Below, one piece after another: positions 62,843 to 64,000 of a stretch of 64,000 bases of DNA. Below the pieces are notes generated by a model. It saw nothing but the letters and a program-made list of their open reading frames with translations. It did no database searches and was not told the DNA's origin. The position numbers and the translations under genes are program-made. The stretch lies in assembly GCF_900113835.1 (NCBI RefSeq), contig NZ_FOQV01000002.1, forward strand, positions 806,001 to 870,000, given 5' to 3'. Position 1 is the stretch's first letter, and each line of letters starts with the position of its first letter. The DNA is from Allobosea sp. OK403 (GTDB taxonomy: Bacteria > Pseudomonadota > Alphaproteobacteria > Rhizobiales > Beijerinckiaceae).

Positions 62843-63724
62843 ATGACCCTCGCGATCGACCGCAACGACCCTGCGATCAGCGGCCATGCCGAGAGCTATC
62901 GCCGCGCCATGTCGGCGAAGCGCCGGCAGACGCTGATCGGCGCTGTGATCTTCCTCGTCTGCGTCTGGCTCGCCGCCATCGGCTCGGAGGTCGACCCCGG
63001 CAAATTCATCGAGAACGCCTGGCGCTTCCCGAAATACATCCTTGAGACTATGCCGACCTTGCACTTCGCGACGCTCGGTGCCGACATGGCCGAATGGTTC
63101 TGGGGCATCAAGGGCTGGCTCAAGCTGCTCTGGCAGACCATTCTGATCGCCTATACCGGCACGATCCTGGGTGCGCTCGGCGGCTTCCTGCTCTGCTTCG
63201 TCGCCGCCGCCAATCTCGGCAAATCGCGTGTCCTGCGCTTCGCCACGCGGCGTTTCCTTGAATTCTCCCGCACCGTCCCCGAGATCGTCTTCGCGCTGAT
63301 CTTCGTCATCGCCTTCGGCCTGGGACCGTTGCCCGGCATGCTCGCCATCGCGATCCACACCATGGGCGCCATGGGCAAGCTCTTCTCCGAAGTGGTCGAG
63401 AACATCGACATGAAGCCGGTCGACGGCATGACCGCGACAGGCGCCGGCTGGTGGCAGATCATCCGCTTTGCCGTGGTGCCGCAAGTCCTCTCCAATTTCG
63501 CCAGCTATTCGCTGCTGCGCTTCGAGATCAATGTCCGCGGCGCCTCGATCATGGGCTTCGTCGGCGCCGGTGGCATCGGTCAGGACCTGATCGAGGCGAT
63601 CCGGAAATTCTATTTCACCGACATCAGCGCGATCCTGCTCATGATCATCGCCACCGTGATGCTGATCGACTACGGCACCGAGCGCCTGCGCCACGCCCTT
63701 CTCAGCCTGGAGCATGGCCGATGA
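62843..63724 (+). CDS. phnE: Phosphonate/phosphate ABC importer permease
   Basis: The product (293 aa) is an inner-membrane permease: LWQTILIAYTGTILGALGGF, FLEFSRTVPEIVFALIFVIAF, and the EAA loop DGMTATGAGWWQIIRFAVVP. The C-terminus is GAGGIGQDLIEAIRKFYFTD, typical of PhnE. It overlaps the second permease by 4 bp. Two adjacent permease genes are common in such operons. Confidence 0.93.
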   Translation: MTLAIDRNDPAISGHAESYRRAMSAKRRQTLIGAVIFLVCVWLAAIGSEVDPGKFIENAWRFPKYILETMPTLHFATLGADMAEWFWGIKGWLKLLWQTILIAYTGTILGALGGFLLCFVAAANLGKSRVLRFATRRFLEFSRTVPEIVFALIFVIAFGLGPLPGMLAIAIHTMGAMGKLFSEVVENIDMKPVDGMTATGAGWWQIIRFAVVPQVLSNFASYSLLRFEINVRGASIMGFVGAGGIGQDLIEAIRKFYFTDISAILLMIIATVMLIDYGTERLRHALLSLEHGR

Positions 63725-64000
63725 CGCTTGCCCTCCCCGCCGACGACCGCACCGCGCTCATCGCCCGCCACAAGGCCGCGATCGACGGTTCGCTCAAGAC
63801 CAGGATCGTCACGATCGCGATCGTCGCCGGGCTGCTAGGCCTGTTCCTCTACGGATTGACGACACTCGAGGTCTCGCTCTGGAAGATCCTGCATGGTCTC
63901 GGCAATCTCGGCACCTTCGTCGCCTTGATGCTGCCGCCCGATCCCGGCTCGTTCGGGCGGGCGCTGCTCTTCGTCAAGGCCTTGTTCGAAACCATCGCGA
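63721..64000 (+). CDS. phnE: Second phosphonate ABC permease, 5' part only
   Basis: Only 93 codons lie in the window: MTLALPADDRTALIARHKAA, a membrane segment TIAIVAGLLGLFLYGLTTLE, and a periplasmic portion to LLFVKALFETIA at the edge. The start overlaps the phnE stop (ATGA). The similarity of plan to the preceding gene and the Phn context identify it as the second PhnE-type subunit; the rest is beyond base 64000. Confidence 0.85.
   Translation, partial: MTLALPADDRTALIARHKAAIDGSLKTRIVTIAIVAGLLGLFLYGLTTLEVSLWKILHGLGNLGTFVALMLPPDPGSFGRALLFVKALFETIA

Overview
The window looks like chromosomal DNA of a high-GC alphaproteobacterium, most likely of the Hyphomicrobiales (Rhizobiales), perhaps a Bosea-like genus. 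The clues are tightly overlapping ATGA/GTGA operons, a class I lysyl-tRNA synthetase, several Liv-type ABC importers, a pim-type dicarboxylate operon, and many dispersed palindromic intergenic repeats of the kinds common in that order (cores GTCATTGCGAG..GAAGCAATCCAG, CGTCATCC..GGATCCAT, and GTGG.ACCGGTT). Genus assignment is inference. No rRNA, tRNA, CRISPR array, prophage or intact transposase was seen.

Layout. (1) 184-11740: livHMGF importer running into MmgE/PrpD, an isocitrate-lyase-family enzyme, hyuB-hyuA (ATP-dependent hydantoinase/oxoprolinase), an isochorismatase-fold hydrolase that lacks its catalytic Cys, and a FAD dehydrogenase, with a convergent amidase at 11865-13247. Together they look like an uptake and catabolic pathway for an unknown small cyclic amide or organic acid. 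(2) 13466-19831: gntR divergent from uxaC-kduI-kduD-cupin-(dctM remnant)-uxuB, a hexuronate and unsaturated-uronate cluster whose own TRAP importer is decayed and carries a repeat element. (3) 20035-28270: assorted genes: an orphan solute-binding protein, lysR divergent from a small NAD(P)-binding oxidoreductase, an M20 amidohydrolase, class I lysS, a nitroreductase, a DUF808 membrane protein and a FAH-fold hydratase.

(4) 27482-45144: two divergent CoA-catabolism operons. On the minus strand, gene order matches pimF-A-B-C-D of Rhodopseudomonas palustris (beta-oxidation of dicarboxylates). On the plus strand lie a complete Liv importer, a nitronate monooxygenase, an enoyl-CoA hydratase, an IclR regulator, a GNAT acetyltransferase and a CaiB-type CoA transferase. 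The 265-bp divergent promoter region holds one perfect palindrome and one related imperfect site. (5) 45169-54457: a trypsin-fold protein with all three catalytic residues replaced, divergent from a bacterial alpha-2-macroglobulin (thioester motif CTEQ) and penicillin-binding protein 1C. The N-terminus of the PBP1C reading frame is built from a repeat element.

(6) 54569-59517: an RND efflux pump and its membrane-fusion protein, divergent from a TetR regulator across a perfect 19-bp palindrome. (7) 59593-60679: a DUF1348 protein and a ParDE-type toxin-antitoxin pair. (8) 60825-64000: phnC-phnD-phnE-phnE' phosphonate/phosphate importer behind a textbook Pho box and a strong leader hairpin; the last gene runs off the window. 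The most noteworthy points are the dead protease beside the alpha-2-macroglobulin/PBP1C pair, the repeat-derived PBP1C N-terminus, the Cys-less hydrolase in the unusual hyu/prpD cluster, the shared divergent operator of the pim/liv operons, and the Pho box plus hairpins of the phn operon.
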